Of a stretch of DNA of 64,000 nt, positions 43,187 through 52,697 are shown one piece after another. Position 1 is the stretch's first letter; every line of letters begins with the position of its first letter. The stretch spans positions 1,277,064 to 1,341,063 of the forward strand of contig NZ_JALKAA010000001.1 in assembly GCF_024171605.1 (NCBI RefSeq), in the 5' to 3' direction. This DNA is from Pontibacter sp. HSC-36F09. Its GTDB lineage: Bacteria; Bacteroidota; Bacteroidia; Cytophagales; Hymenobacteraceae. Made by a program: the position numbers and the translations under genes. Below the pieces are notes generated by a model, which saw nothing but the letters and a program-made list of their open reading frames with translations, was not told where the DNA came from and searched no databases.

Positions 43187-45166
43187 ATGAACTATAACCG
43201 CAAAGAATATTCCGACGACGAACTGATCGCACTATATAAAGGTATCCTGAAACCCCGCATGATTGAGGAGCGCATGCTCGTGCTGCTTCGCCAGGGCAAG
43301 GTGAGCAAGTGGTTTTCAGGTATAGGCCAGGAGGCTATCTCCGTAGGATCGGCCATGGCGCTGGAGTCAGATGAATACATTTTGCCGCTGCACCGCAATC
43401 TGGGTGTATTCACGGGTCGTAATGTGCCGTTGGACAGACTCTTTGCGCAGTTTCAGGGCAAAAAAACCGGCTTCACAAAAGGCCGCGACCGCTCTTTCCA
43501 CTTCGGCTCCAACGAGCACCATATTGTGGGCATGATTTCGCACCTGGGTCCGCAGTTGGCAGTGGCCGACGGTATAGCCCTGGCTGACCTGCTGGATAAC
43601 AAAGAGAAAGTAGCGCTGGTGTTCAGTGGCGACGGCGGTGCTAGTGAAGGAGACTTCCACGAGGCGCTGAACGTGGCAGCTGTCTGGAACCTGCCGGTTA
43701 TCTTCATGATCGAGAACAACGGTTACGGACTTTCCACACCAAGCAACGAACAATTCAAATTCAAGCACTTCACAGACAAAGGCCCGGCCTATGGCATAGA
43801 CGCCCTGCAGATCGATGGCAATAATATAGTAGAGGTATACGACACGGTGCGACAGGCTGCCTACAGCATGCGCAAGAACCCGCGTCCGATGCTGATCGAG
43901 GCCATCACGTTCCGCATGCGCGGGCATGAAGAGGCCAGCGGCACTAAGTATGTGCCGCAGGAGCTGTTCGAGAAGTGGTCGAAGAAAGACCCGGTAGAGA
44001 ACTTTGAAAAGTACTTGCTGGATGAAGTGATTCTGACGCCAAAAGCGATAGAAGGTATACGCGAAGAAATAAAGACTGAGATCGAAGAAGGACTACAGAC
44101 CGCCTTCGCCACGCCAATGCCAGAGGCAAACCGCGAGGAAGAACTGGAAGACATGTACCGTCCTTTCGAGCAGGAAGTGATCAAATCGGAAACAGATGCC
44201 AAAACCGAGCGACGCTATGTAGACGCCATTTCGGACGGACTGCGCCAGAGCATGGAGCGCTATCCGGAACTGGTGCTGATGGGGCAGGACATTGCCGAGT
44301 ACGGAGGCGTGTTTAAAATAACAGAAGGCTTTGTTGATAAATTCGGCAAAGATCGTGTGCGCAATACGCCGCTTTGCGAATCGGCTATTTTAGGTATAGG
44401 CCTGGGTATGTCGGTGAAGGGTAAGAAGAGCATGGTCGAGATGCAGTTTGCAGATTTCGTGAGTGCCGGCTTCAGCCAGATCGTGAACAACCTCGCCAAG
44501 AGCCACTATCGTTGGGGCCAAAATGCCGATGTGGTGGTGCGGATGCCAACAGGTGCCGGTACGGCCGCCGGACCATTCCACTCACAGAGCAACGAAGCCT
44601 GGTTCTTCCATACGCCGGGGCTCAAGATCGTATACCCATCCTCACCATACGACGCGAAAGGTTTGCTGAACGCGGCCATTGAAGACCCGAACCCGGTGAT
44701 GTATTTTGAGCACAAGATGCTTTACCGTTCCATTTCGCAGGAGATTCCGGACGATTACTATACCGTGGAGATCGGCAAAGCCAGGTTGGTGGCCGAGGGG
44801 TCTGATATTTCCATCGTCACCTATGGTATGGGCGTGCACTGGGCCAAGCAACTGCAGCAGGAGATGACGGATATCAGCTTCGACATACTCGACCTGCGCT
44901 CGCTGCTGCCCTGGGACAAAGAAGCCGTGCGCGATACTGTGGCCCGCACTGGACGCGTTATTGTATTGCACGAAGACACCATGACCGGCGGTATAGGCGG
45001 CGAGATTGCGGCCTGGATCGGAGAGCATTGCTTCGAGCTGCTGGACGGACCGGTGACACGGGTTGCCAGTCTGGACACAGCCGTGCCGTTTGCGCCGCCG
45101 CTGGAGCAGGAGTTTCTGCCAAAGCAGCGTCTGCGCGAGAAGGTGGAGAGCATCATGGCGTTTTAA
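43187..45166 (+). CDS. 2-oxoacid dehydrogenase E1, alpha-beta fusion
   Basis: A 659-residue thiamine-diphosphate decarboxylase. The alpha part (about 1-325) has the TPP motif FSGDGGASEGDFHEALN...ENNGYGLSTP (GDG at about 148). The beta part (about 335-659) starts KTERRYVDAISDGLRQSMER and carries GQDIAEYGGVFKITEGF and PSSPYDAKGLLNAAIEDPNP. The acyl-CoA type (pyruvate or branched chain) is not settled; single-chain E1 fusions are common in Bacteroidota. Lipoylation of its E2 partner would use LipA, encoded 2 kb downstream. E2 and E3 are not in the window. Confidence 0.92.
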   Translation: MNYNRKEYSDDELIALYKGILKPRMIEERMLVLLRQGKVSKWFSGIGQEAISVGSAMALESDEYILPLHRNLGVFTGRNVPLDRLFAQFQGKKTGFTKGRDRSFHFGSNEHHIVGMISHLGPQLAVADGIALADLLDNKEKVALVFSGDGGASEGDFHEALNVAAVWNLPVIFMIENNGYGLSTPSNEQFKFKHFTDKGPAYGIDALQIDGNNIVEVYDTVRQAAYSMRKNPRPMLIEAITFRMRGHEEASGTKYVPQELFEKWSKKDPVENFEKYLLDEVILTPKAIEGIREEIKTEIEEGLQTAFATPMPEANREEELEDMYRPFEQEVIKSETDAKTERRYVDAISDGLRQSMERYPELVLMGQDIAEYGGVFKITEGFVDKFGKDRVRNTPLCESAILGIGLGMSVKGKKSMVEMQFADFVSAGFSQIVNNLAKSHYRWGQNADVVVRMPTGAGTAAGPFHSQSNEAWFFHTPGLKIVYPSSPYDAKGLLNAAIEDPNPVMYFEHKMLYRSISQEIPDDYYTVEIGKARLVAEGSDISIVTYGMGVHWAKQLQQEMTDISFDILDLRSLLPWDKEAVRDTVARTGRVIVLHEDTMTGGIGGEIAAWIGEHCFELLDGPVTRVASLDTAVPFAPPLEQEFLPKQRLREKVESIMAF

Positions 45167-45201
45167 GGAAATTAGCTTAGATAAACTTATATTGCAGTGT
45201 G

Positions 45202-45405
45202 ATGCAGAAAAGTAGATATTGGGTAATGGGCCTGCTGTGCATGGCGCTGCTATTCGGAACGGGCTGCCAGCGCAAGGGTATACCTTGTCCGAAACCTGGA
45301 AAAACAGCCAAGGTATCGGGTAAGAATGCATCCGGGCTGGAGTCGGTGAAAGTAAGCATGGACAAGAATGGTCGTGTGAAAAAGAAGCGCATGGGAATTT
45401 TTTAG
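45202..45405 (+). CDS. small lipoprotein
   Basis: A 67-residue protein with a lipoprotein signal ending LLFGTGCQRKG and a short basic tail (DKNGRVKKKRMGIF). The ATG at 45202 is used; a GTG at 45199 is adjacent. It has no recognisable domain. It follows the E1 gene by 35 bp and precedes a similarly basic exported protein whose middle (GKVRKRQGLF) resembles its C-terminus, so the two may be functionally related. Confidence 0.65.
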   Translation: MQKSRYWVMGLLCMALLFGTGCQRKGIPCPKPGKTAKVSGKNASGLESVKVSMDKNGRVKKKRMGIF

Positions 45406-45459
45406 GGGAGCAACCCCTATTCCCGAATTCAGTATAACAACTGTAGACGGAAAGCTGTT

Positions 45460-45810
45460 ATGAAGAACCTGGGATTTGATAAACAAACGAAGCGTTTGGT
45501 GGTAATGACAGGTATGCTGCTTTTAGCGGCTATGCCTGCCTTTAGTCAGATCACCTATAACATGACGGACAAGCATGGGCGCCTGATGCGGAAAGCGCTG
45601 CGCGATGCCGACCAGGTAGAGGCCACCACCTACAAGGAATCCCACCTGAACATGGATGCCTATACCTTGAAGAAAGGCGAGTCCGGCAAAGTGCGTAAGC
45701 GTCAGGGTTTGTTCAAGCCAAAGCACTCCAGCACGAAAGAGGCTGTGCAGCAAGGCCCAGCCGAACGTGAAAAAAAGAAATTCAGGCTTTTCCGGAAGAA
45801 GGAAAAGTAA
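45460..45810 (+). CDS. small basic exported protein
   Basis: A 116-residue protein with a signal peptide (ending AAMPAFSQ) and a very basic mature part (KVRKRQGLF and EREKKKFRLFRKKEK). It has no known domain. It lies in a row of small envelope genes between E1 and ytxJ and ends 16 bp before the ytxJ ATG. Confidence 0.7.
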   Translation: MKNLGFDKQTKRLVVMTGMLLLAAMPAFSQITYNMTDKHGRLMRKALRDADQVEATTYKESHLNMDAYTLKKGESGKVRKRQGLFKPKHSSTKEAVQQGPAEREKKKFRLFRKKEK

Positions 45811-45826
45811 ACCTAACCAGATAGCA

Positions 45827-46168
45827 ATGAATTGGCATCCGCTTACAAGCGTAGAGCAGTTAGATAATATAATTGAAGAGTCGAAGAACACCCCGGTGGT
45901 GATATTCAAGCACAGCACGTCCTGCTCTATCAGTTCCACTGCCAAAAGCAGACTGGAGCGCCAGTGGGATGGCGCCAGCGTAGACCATATCAAGCCCTAT
46001 TACCTTGACCTGTTGCGCTACCGCCCGGTTTCAAACGAAATAGCGGAGGTGTTCCAGGTACAGCACCAATCGCCCCAGTTGCTGCTGATCCAGGACGGTA
46101 TGTGCACGTATGATGCCTCGCACCTGGGTATCAGCATTGACTCTATGAAAAAGAGCCTGGCGGTTTAA
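45827..46168 (+). CDS. ytxJ: bacillithiol-system redox protein YtxJ
   Basis: A 113-residue thioredoxin-fold protein with the monothiol motif FKHSTSCSISSTAKSRLERQ typical of YtxJ (BrxC-like), which reduces mixed disulfides with bacillithiol. The first ATG of the conserved protein is at 45827; starts further upstream would overlap the previous gene. It implies that the organism makes bacillithiol, as many Bacteroidota do. No bshA-C gene is in the window. Confidence 0.9.
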   Translation: MNWHPLTSVEQLDNIIEESKNTPVVIFKHSTSCSISSTAKSRLERQWDGASVDHIKPYYLDLLRYRPVSNEIAEVFQVQHQSPQLLLIQDGMCTYDASHLGISIDSMKKSLAV

Positions 46169-46325
46169 TGCGCAGCTGCGTAGACGGTAAGCTTTAGTAC
46201 GCATTTATAAGTAGCCCTACCTGCCTGGGGTTTTGTGCCGGGCTGTATGGCTTCGAACGCCTGATACCTGCCTGCTTTTGGATCTGGCTTTTTGATAGAA
46301 CATACCTAACCCAAACTGTATAAAG

Positions 46326-47054
46326 GTGGCTAGAAACCTGGTACTCACAATTGCCATGACGCTGCTGCTGGTGTTGCCGGCAACAGCTCAGTCTGACGAT
46401 GACTTTAGCAATGAGCTAAGTTACGGCATCAACCTGAACTCGAATGGCGGTTTGCTGGGCGGTGCTTTTGTGCGTAGTTCCTGGTTCATGAAAGAGCGGC
46501 TCTACCGTTTCGGCGGACTCGAGGTCGTGGAAATCAAGCATCCAAAAGAGAACAGACTTTACAACCCGGGCTCCGGCGACCATTTCATTGCAGGTAAGCA
46601 AAACCACTTCTTCTCAGTGCGCCCACATTACGGTCTGGAACATGTACTGTTCCGCAAGGCAGCAGAAAGTGGTGTTCAGGTGAACGCCCTGGGAGCTGTC
46701 GGGCCCTCACTCGGCCTGCTTATACCTTACTACATCCGGTACGACTATGGCAGCGGCCTGGGCAATGACGTGCGCACTGAGGCCTATGACCCAAACAAAC
46801 ACCTGAGCTTCGAAAACACACTGGGGAACGCCAACGTGCTGACCGGTCTGGGCGAAACCAACATCAACCTGGGCGTGCATGCTAAGTTAGGTATGAGCTT
46901 TGAGTACGGCCGTTACCGCGAGAGCATCACAGGTATAGAACTGGGTTTTATGGTGGAGAAATTCTTTAAGGACATGGTCATGATCCCGCAGACCGAAAAC
47001 TACAGTACCTTCACCTCCGTGTACCTGAACATCTACTACGGCCGTCGCAAATAA
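46326..47054 (+). CDS. uncharacterised outer-membrane/secreted protein
   Basis: A 242-residue exported protein with a signal peptide (VLTIAMTLLLVLPATAQ). The mature part is rich in Gly and aromatic residues with alternating strands and ends FTSVYLNIYYGRRK, like an outer-membrane barrel. The GTG at 46326 is preferred as start because it gives a positively charged N-terminus (MARN); ATG at 46356 would leave the signal without charge. No family is recognised. Confidence 0.7.
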   Translation: MARNLVLTIAMTLLLVLPATAQSDDDFSNELSYGINLNSNGGLLGGAFVRSSWFMKERLYRFGGLEVVEIKHPKENRLYNPGSGDHFIAGKQNHFFSVRPHYGLEHVLFRKAAESGVQVNALGAVGPSLGLLIPYYIRYDYGSGLGNDVRTEAYDPNKHLSFENTLGNANVLTGLGETNINLGVHAKLGMSFEYGRYRESITGIELGFMVEKFFKDMVMIPQTENYSTFTSVYLNIYYGRRK

Positions 47055-47167
47055 GAGGCACCAAGAACATTTCCATGCAACCGTTTGTTGAGAAAGAAGT
47101 GCCCGGGGCATAGGCAGTATTGCCTTAATTTCCTGGCGCATTTGCTGAAGTCTTAACGCATTATACC

Positions 47168-47175
47168 TATCTTTG
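47168..47175 (+). promoter_or_regulatory. lipA promoter -7 element, 4 bp before the start
   Basis: TATCTTTG matches TAnnTTTG. A TTG at 47142-47144 lies 23 bp upstream. With the element only 4 bp before the ATG at 47180, the transcript would begin at or near the start codon. Confidence 0.55.
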
Positions 47176-47179
47176 CAGC

Positions 47180-48091
47180 ATGGATGAAATGATGACACTT
47201 CCGGTAATACAACCTAACGCTAAGCCCGAGGGGCTCAACGCTTTGGGTCAGCCCCGCAAGCCAAATTGGCTGCGCGTAAAGCTGCCGGTAGGGAAAGAGT
47301 ATGCGAAGGTAAGAAACATCGTAGACGAGTATAAGCTGCATACCATCTGTGAGAGCGGTAACTGCCCGAACATGGGCGAGTGCTGGGGAGCCGGCACAGC
47401 CACTTTCATGATTCTGGGCAATGTGTGTACGCGCAGCTGCTCTTTCTGTGCCGTGGCCACGGGCCGCCCTAACGAATACGACGTAGACGAGCCACGCCGC
47501 GTAGCTGAAGCTATTCAGCTGATGGGCGTGAAGCACGCCGTGATAACTTCTGTGAACCGCGACGAACTGAAAGACCGCGGTGCCGCCATCTGGCACGAGA
47601 CTGTGCGCATGGTAAAAGAACTTTCTCCTGCCACTACCATCGAAACCCTTATACCTGATGTAAAAGCTAGCTGGGACGCGCTGATCACGATGATCTCGCC
47701 GGGCCAGGAAGTAGTTTCGCACAACGTGGAGACGGTAAAAGAGCTTTACCGCCGCGTGCGACCACAGGCTAAGTATGAGCGAAGCATCGAGCAAATCCGC
47801 CGCACTAAAGAATATGGCAAGCGCACCAAAACCGGCATCATGCTGGGCCTGGGCGAAACACGCGAGCAGGTATACCAGGCCATGGATGACCTGGCTGCCA
47901 ACGGTTGCGACATCCTGACACTGGGCCAATACCTGCAGCCAACCAAGTTACACATTGAAGTGGCTGAGTTCATTCACCCGGACCTGTTTGAGCATTACCG
48001 TGAAGAAGGCCTGAAGCGGGGCATCAAGTATGTCGAGTCTGGCCCTTTGGTGCGGTCATCATACCATGCTGAGCGTCATGTGAATGTGTAA
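47180..48091 (+). CDS. lipA: lipoyl synthase
   Basis: A 303-residue radical-SAM enzyme that inserts two sulfurs into octanoyl-lipoyl domains. Both iron-sulfur sites are visible: the auxiliary cluster [13 protein letters not shown] and the radical-[11 protein letters not shown]. Further motifs are [10 protein letters not shown], the [12 protein letters not shown] loop and the C-terminal [14 protein letters not shown]. In-frame ATGs at 47189 and 47192 could be the real start given the position of the promoter. It serves the 2-oxoacid dehydrogenase (E1 upstream) and the glycine cleavage system (gcvP downstream). Confidence 0.96.
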   Translation: MDEMMTLPVIQPNAKPEGLNALGQPRKPNWLRVKLPVGKEYAKVRNIVDEYKLHTICESGNCPNMGECWGAGTATFMILGNVCTRSCSFCAVATGRPNEYDVDEPRRVAEAIQLMGVKHAVITSVNRDELKDRGAAIWHETVRMVKELSPATTIETLIPDVKASWDALITMISPGQEVVSHNVETVKELYRRVRPQAKYERSIEQIRRTKEYGKRTKTGIMLGLGETREQVYQAMDDLAANGCDILTLGQYLQPTKLHIEVAEFIHPDLFEHYREEGLKRGIKYVESGPLVRSSYHAERHVNV

Positions 48092-48147
48092 AAAAAATTG
48101 CGTATAAACTTTTAAAGAATTTTTAGAAAGTTTTTCTTCAATACTTG

Positions 48148-48190
48148 AAGTGCCCTATTGATTTTTGCTTATCAATAGGGCACTTTTTTA
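48148..48190 (+). terminator. intrinsic terminator after lipA
   Basis: AAGTGCCCTATTGAT (48148-48162) pairs with ATCAATAGGGCACTT (48171-48185) and runs into T. It begins 56 bp after the lipA stop. Confidence 0.93.
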
Positions 48191-48586
48191 TTGTACTGTT
48201 TCCCTTCCCTAAATTTCCCTATTTTAATTAAGATTTTTTCAGTTCCTTTGCCCACCTATATAACAAAAGGTGTATAAAATAAGCATTCCTGCAACCAAAG
48301 GGCACTAAATTAGTATATCCAGATATTCAAGTAATAATACACCCCTATATGCCCGTACTCAAATCTTTGCACTGGAAATCTTCTTTTCTGAAAAAAATAT
48401 TGACCTCCATTATATTAGAATAGTATTACACAATCGCTGTTATAACATTTTATTCCAGTCTATATATTGTATTTTTTATATTGTACTAAACTTATCTTCA
48501 ATATATAAGTATCAGGATATAGTAAAAATTTATGGAAATACTTTTATATTTATGCCTGATTTATTACGCTTTTTTACATATTTCCT
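48191..48586. other. AT-rich control region before the adhesin gene
   Basis: About 400 bp, much richer in A and T than the flanks. AATCTTTG (48362-48369) is one mismatch from a -7 element; TATATTTA lies about 40 bp before the ATG. The rest holds only A/T-rich runs. A long, intrinsically bent leader is likely. Confidence 0.45.
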
Positions 48587-51500
48587 ATGAGTAGAATTCT
48601 ACTGCTTCTCACCCTTTTTCTGACTGCGACCAACACCCTTAGCTTTGGGCAGACAGAAATCAACCTAGGCCGCGTAAACAGGTTCATTGCATTGGCCAAT
48701 GAGCAGATTGTCGTTAAAGGCCCTGACAAAACATGGATCCGTGGTGATATCGGCATCAGCCCCGGCAAGGTCATTATCGGAGAAGAATTTCTTGAAGTAA
48801 CCGGTAAGAAAGAGAAAGGAACTGAAATAGCAGCTGAGGCGATGGCTGACGCTAACAGGCTGTATCAGGACCTGATGGGCCTTCAGGAGATGGAAAACCT
48901 GAACCCTAACCTGGGCAATGGCCGCGAAATTTATCCTGGTGTCTATAGCATTACAGGCGATGCCACCATTAGTGGCATCTCGCTGCTGGTTACGCAAGGA
49001 GGCAGTTCCCCTATCTTTGTATTTAAGATCAGCGGTAACCTGAAAGTAAACCCAGGCGCCCTCAGCCTTTCTGGCGTAGGGGTTGAAACCAAGAATATCT
49101 ACTGGGTTGTCGACGGTGATGTGGAGATTCAAGCCCCAAGTAGCCTGTATGGTAACATCATCGCCACAGGCAACATCACATTTGGCAAAGGCGTGTCGCT
49201 TTATGGTCGAGCGATTTCACTTGGCGGCACCATCTATTTTGAAAATAACCCAACGGTGCTGCAAAACGTGACGAACGCTGACCTGACCGTAAAGAAGAAT
49301 GTTGATAACACAAACGTGTCGCTGGGCGCACGCGTGACCTATACCATTACCGCTACAAATAACGGCCCGGGTATTGCCCGCAATGTGGCCGTGAAGGAGC
49401 GCATCCCAACCGGATTGAAGCTGGTGGAAGTAAAGCCTGCTACAAAAGGAACATACGACCAGGTGAAGAACGAGTGGGTGATTGGTGACATGGCGGTGTT
49501 TGAAACCCAGACCCTCCGCCTGGTATTTGAAGTGACTGGCACTGGTAATATTACGAACGAAGTCATTATTATCGGTGATGATCCGGATCCGAATCCGGAT
49601 GACGATAAGGATGATGAAGAAATAGTGCTGCCTAATCTAGGGCTCACAAAACGCATTATCGATCCGAAATCGAGCTATAACCTGGGCGACGTGATTGCCT
49701 ATGAGATCAAGGTCGTAAACACGTCTTCCAAAGAGGAAAAAAATATAAATGTTAGTGAGCAGCTGGCAAGCGGGCTTAAGTATGTGCGGCACGAGGCGAC
49801 TCCGGGTACTACTTATACCTTAGCGACAGGCATTTATAACATCCCCGTGCTAGCGGGCAATACGACTGCCACACTCATTGTATATGCCGAGATCGTGGGC
49901 ACAGGCAACATCCGCAACGTGGCCACCATCATCGACCGCCCTGATGACAAAGATCCGGATGACAACGAAGAAGAGGTAGTGATCATCCTGCCTGACCTGG
50001 GCGTAACTAAGAAAATTGTTGATCCGAAACAAGAGTACAAGGTAAACGACGTGCTGGCTTTCGAGATCAAGGTTTCAAACAATGCCTCTACGCCTCAGAC
50101 TAATATAAATGTACGTGAGCAGTTGCCGAAGGAACTGGCCTTTGTAAGGTATACAGCAACCAGCGGAACTACTTATGATGCAGCGACAGGCATTTACAAC
50201 ATCCCAACACTGGCTGGAAAGACCACTGCAACACTGATTGTCTATGCTAAGATTGTGGGCACGGGTGCGATTCGTAACGTGGCCACCATCATCGACCGCA
50301 CCCCGGACAATGACAAGGACCCGGACAACGACGAAGACGAAGTCGAGATTCTGCTGCCAGACCTGGGCGTGACCAAAGAACTGGTAAATGCGAAGGGGGA
50401 ATACATGGTGGGCGAAACGGTGCAGTACCGCATAGTGGTGACAAACCATGGTGCCAAGGCCGAGAAAAACATCGTAGTAGGCGAGAAGTTGCCAGTAGGC
50501 CTTCTGTTAGTAGACTTTAATGTAAGCAACGGCGCTTCGTATGATCCGGCAACTGGAGCATTCAAGATTCCTTCGCTGGAGGCAAAAGCAACAGCTGAGC
50601 TTGTGATCAATGCCCAGTTAGTAAAGGCGGGTCAGGTTCGCAACATTGCCCGTATCATCAGCAAAGATAAACCAACGCCGACTGACCCGACTGATCCAAC
50701 TGATCCGACTGATCCGACTGATCCGACTGATCCGACCGATCCAGGAGACCCTAATAACCCTGGTGACTCTGATCCGGACAACGACGAGGATGAGGTGGTG
50801 ATCCCGGATGTGAAATGCAATCCAAACATTACGCTGTCAATTGTAGAAGCGCCAACTTCCGTGTGCCGTGGCGATGAGCTCACTTTCAAAGCAACGTCGG
50901 ATGTGATTGGGGCTACTTATACCTGGTCTCTGCCAGCAGGCTGGAAAACGGTAAGCAAATCAGCTGACGGTAGCACTATAACCGTTACTGCAGGCACTAC
51001 ACTGAACGCTCAGACGGTAAAAGTAACCGTGAACACACAGTGTAAGGATGTTAACAAGACAGCCGAAACCACTGTTAATGTGATCGGCGAGCCAGCTAGA
51101 GTAGCAATTACTGGAGAGGCTGCCCTGTGCTTCAACAGCACTACAGGTATAGCGTTGAGCGCCGCTGCTGTAGATGGACTCACTTATAAGTGGACACTGG
51201 ACAACAACCTGGAGTTTGTGGAAGGCACAAACGATGCCGGCACCAGCGTAAGTGTTCGTTCGAAAGGCCAGAGCTTACTTGGCGGCAAGGTATACCTGAC
51301 GGTGACCAACGCTTGCGGTTTCAGCACCACAACCGAGAAAATGCTGATCGTGACGCCAACACCAGCTATACCAAAGGTCATCACAGGTAACCTGGATCTG
51401 TGCGAAGGAGAAGAAACAACTTTCAGCACACCTATAATAACCGGAGCTACCAGCTATACCTGGAGCTTCCCGGCAGCTGACTGGACAGTTGTGAGCGAAA

Positions 51501-52666
51501 CGGAGAATGGCAGAGTGGTAAAAGTAAAAGTTGGTAAAACAGGTGGTCCGATCACTGTAAAAACTGGTAATGACTGTAATATAAGTGCAGCCTTCGAAGT
51601 GATAGCAAAAGTGACTCTGAAGCCGGTAGCACCATCTATTGCGAACACTGCAACCACAGGCTGTATCGGGGCAACGCTCACGTTCAGCATAGCATCACCG
51701 GAAGCAGGCATGACCTATACCTGGACAGTGCCGCAGGGCTGGAGTGCCGACAAACTGACGGGTACCAGCATTACCGTAACAGTGGGTGAGACAAGCGGAG
51801 ACATTGAGGTATACGCGACCAACACGGTGAAAAACTGCGGTGCGGGCGCTGTAGCCAAGCTGGCTGTTTCGCCATCGCTGAAGCCGGCAGCTCCGGGAGC
51901 GATCAAGAGCAACATGAACGTGTGCCTCAACAGCACAGGCAACGCCTTCAGCATCGAGGCTGTACCTGGTGCAACCGCTTACGAGTGGGAAACGAACGGT
52001 GGCCTGACGATTGAAGGAGCCAGCAACGGTACAAGCATTACAGTGAATGCTGCCGAAACGGGCGGTACCGTTCGTGTGCGAGCCATCAACGGCTGCGGCA
52101 TCAGCGACTGGTCTAGCCTAAATGTCGACATCACCATGCCTCCTGCTCCTGTTACCCGCATCACGGACAACAGCAGCGTATGCGAAGGCCTGATCTATAC
52201 TGCCGATCCGGTAGAAGGTGCGACTTCTTATACCTGGACGGTAACAGAAGGCTTCACCATCGAGTCTGGTCAGGGCACGGCCACCATCAAAGTAAAAGCC
52301 AACAGTCCGACTGCAACCGGCCGCGTGAGTGTGATTGCCTACAACGGCAGCTGCGCAGGCTCTGCCGAGTATAGCATTGATATGGACGCCAGTCTGGCAA
52401 ACGGACAGCTGGACTTCCCGAAAGCCTTTAGCCCGAACGGCGATGGCAAGAACGACGAGTGGCTGGTGAAGAACCTTGACAAGTTCCCAGACAATGAAAT
52501 GGTGATGTTTAACCGCTGGGGATCTGAGGTGTTCAAGCAGAAGAACTACAAGAACGACTGGGCCGCCAAAGGACTGGAACAAGGTACTTACTTCTACAAA
52601 GTAAGGGTAAAGCTATGCGACGGCAAGTACCAGGACTACACCGGCTACGTGACCATCTTCCGATAA
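48587..52666 (+). CDS. T9SS type B surface protein with ice-binding-like head
   Basis: A 1359-residue exported protein. In order: signal peptide (ending SFGQ); an ice-binding-like DUF3494 domain (about 27-225); four DUF11-type beta repeats of about 120 residues (from 230, 350, 470 and 592), the first three ending in Asp/Glu-rich, calcium-type stretches; a linker of seven Thr-Asp-Pro units (699-719); about six PKD/Ig-like domains (about 744-1270) often with paired Cys; and a CHU_C/T9SS type B sorting domain (FPKAFSPNGDGKNDEW, from about 1274). It is probably secreted by T9SS and displayed as an adhesin. PorP/SprF and an OmpA protein follow directly. Confidence 0.92.
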   Translation: MSRILLLLTLFLTATNTLSFGQTEINLGRVNRFIALANEQIVVKGPDKTWIRGDIGISPGKVIIGEEFLEVTGKKEKGTEIAAEAMADANRLYQDLMGLQEMENLNPNLGNGREIYPGVYSITGDATISGISLLVTQGGSSPIFVFKISGNLKVNPGALSLSGVGVETKNIYWVVDGDVEIQAPSSLYGNIIATGNITFGKGVSLYGRAISLGGTIYFENNPTVLQNVTNADLTVKKNVDNTNVSLGARVTYTITATNNGPGIARNVAVKERIPTGLKLVEVKPATKGTYDQVKNEWVIGDMAVFETQTLRLVFEVTGTGNITNEVIIIGDDPDPNPDDDKDDEEIVLPNLGLTKRIIDPKSSYNLGDVIAYEIKVVNTSSKEEKNINVSEQLASGLKYVRHEATPGTTYTLATGIYNIPVLAGNTTATLIVYAEIVGTGNIRNVATIIDRPDDKDPDDNEEEVVIILPDLGVTKKIVDPKQEYKVNDVLAFEIKVSNNASTPQTNINVREQLPKELAFVRYTATSGTTYDAATGIYNIPTLAGKTTATLIVYAKIVGTGAIRNVATIIDRTPDNDKDPDNDEDEVEILLPDLGVTKELVNAKGEYMVGETVQYRIVVTNHGAKAEKNIVVGEKLPVGLLLVDFNVSNGASYDPATGAFKIPSLEAKATAELVINAQLVKAGQVRNIARIISKDKPTPTDPTDPTDPTDPTDPTDPTDPGDPNNPGDSDPDNDEDEVVIPDVKCNPNITLSIVEAPTSVCRGDELTFKATSDVIGATYTWSLPAGWKTVSKSADGSTITVTAGTTLNAQTVKVTVNTQCKDVNKTAETTVNVIGEPARVAITGEAALCFNSTTGIALSAAAVDGLTYKWTLDNNLEFVEGTNDAGTSVSVRSKGQSLLGGKVYLTVTNACGFSTTTEKMLIVTPTPAIPKVITGNLDLCEGEETTFSTPIITGATSYTWSFPAADWTVVSETENGRVVKVKVGKTGGPITVKTGNDCNISAAFEVIAKVTLKPVAPSIANTATTGCIGATLTFSIASPEAGMTYTWTVPQGWSADKLTGTSITVTVGETSGDIEVYATNTVKNCGAGAVAKLAVSPSLKPAAPGAIKSNMNVCLNSTGNAFSIEAVPGATAYEWETNGGLTIEGASNGTSITVNAAETGGTVRVRAINGCGISDWSSLNVDITMPPAPVTRITDNSSVCEGLIYTADPVEGATSYTWTVTEGFTIESGQGTATIKVKANSPTATGRVSVIAYNGSCAGSAEYSIDMDASLANGQLDFPKAFSPNGDGKNDEWLVKNLDKFPDNEMVMFNRWGSEVFKQKNYKNDWAAKGLEQGTYFYKVRVKLCDGKYQDYTGYVTIFR
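50681..50743 (+). repeat. 9-bp in-frame tandem repeat (Thr-Asp-Pro linker)
   Basis: Seven copies of ACTGATCCG or a one-base variant (ACTGACCCG, ACTGATCCA, ACCGATCCA), each coding for Thr-Asp-Pro. Copies 3-6 are identical. The array lies between the DUF11 repeats and the PKD-like domains. Confidence 0.95.
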
Positions 52667-52697
52667 GCGAGTGCATTCATTAGAAAATTTTATTACC

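Noticed and set aside
50681..50743. CRISPR-like array
   Set aside because: Units are 9 bp, contiguous with no spacers, and code for a Thr-Asp-Pro linker in frame.
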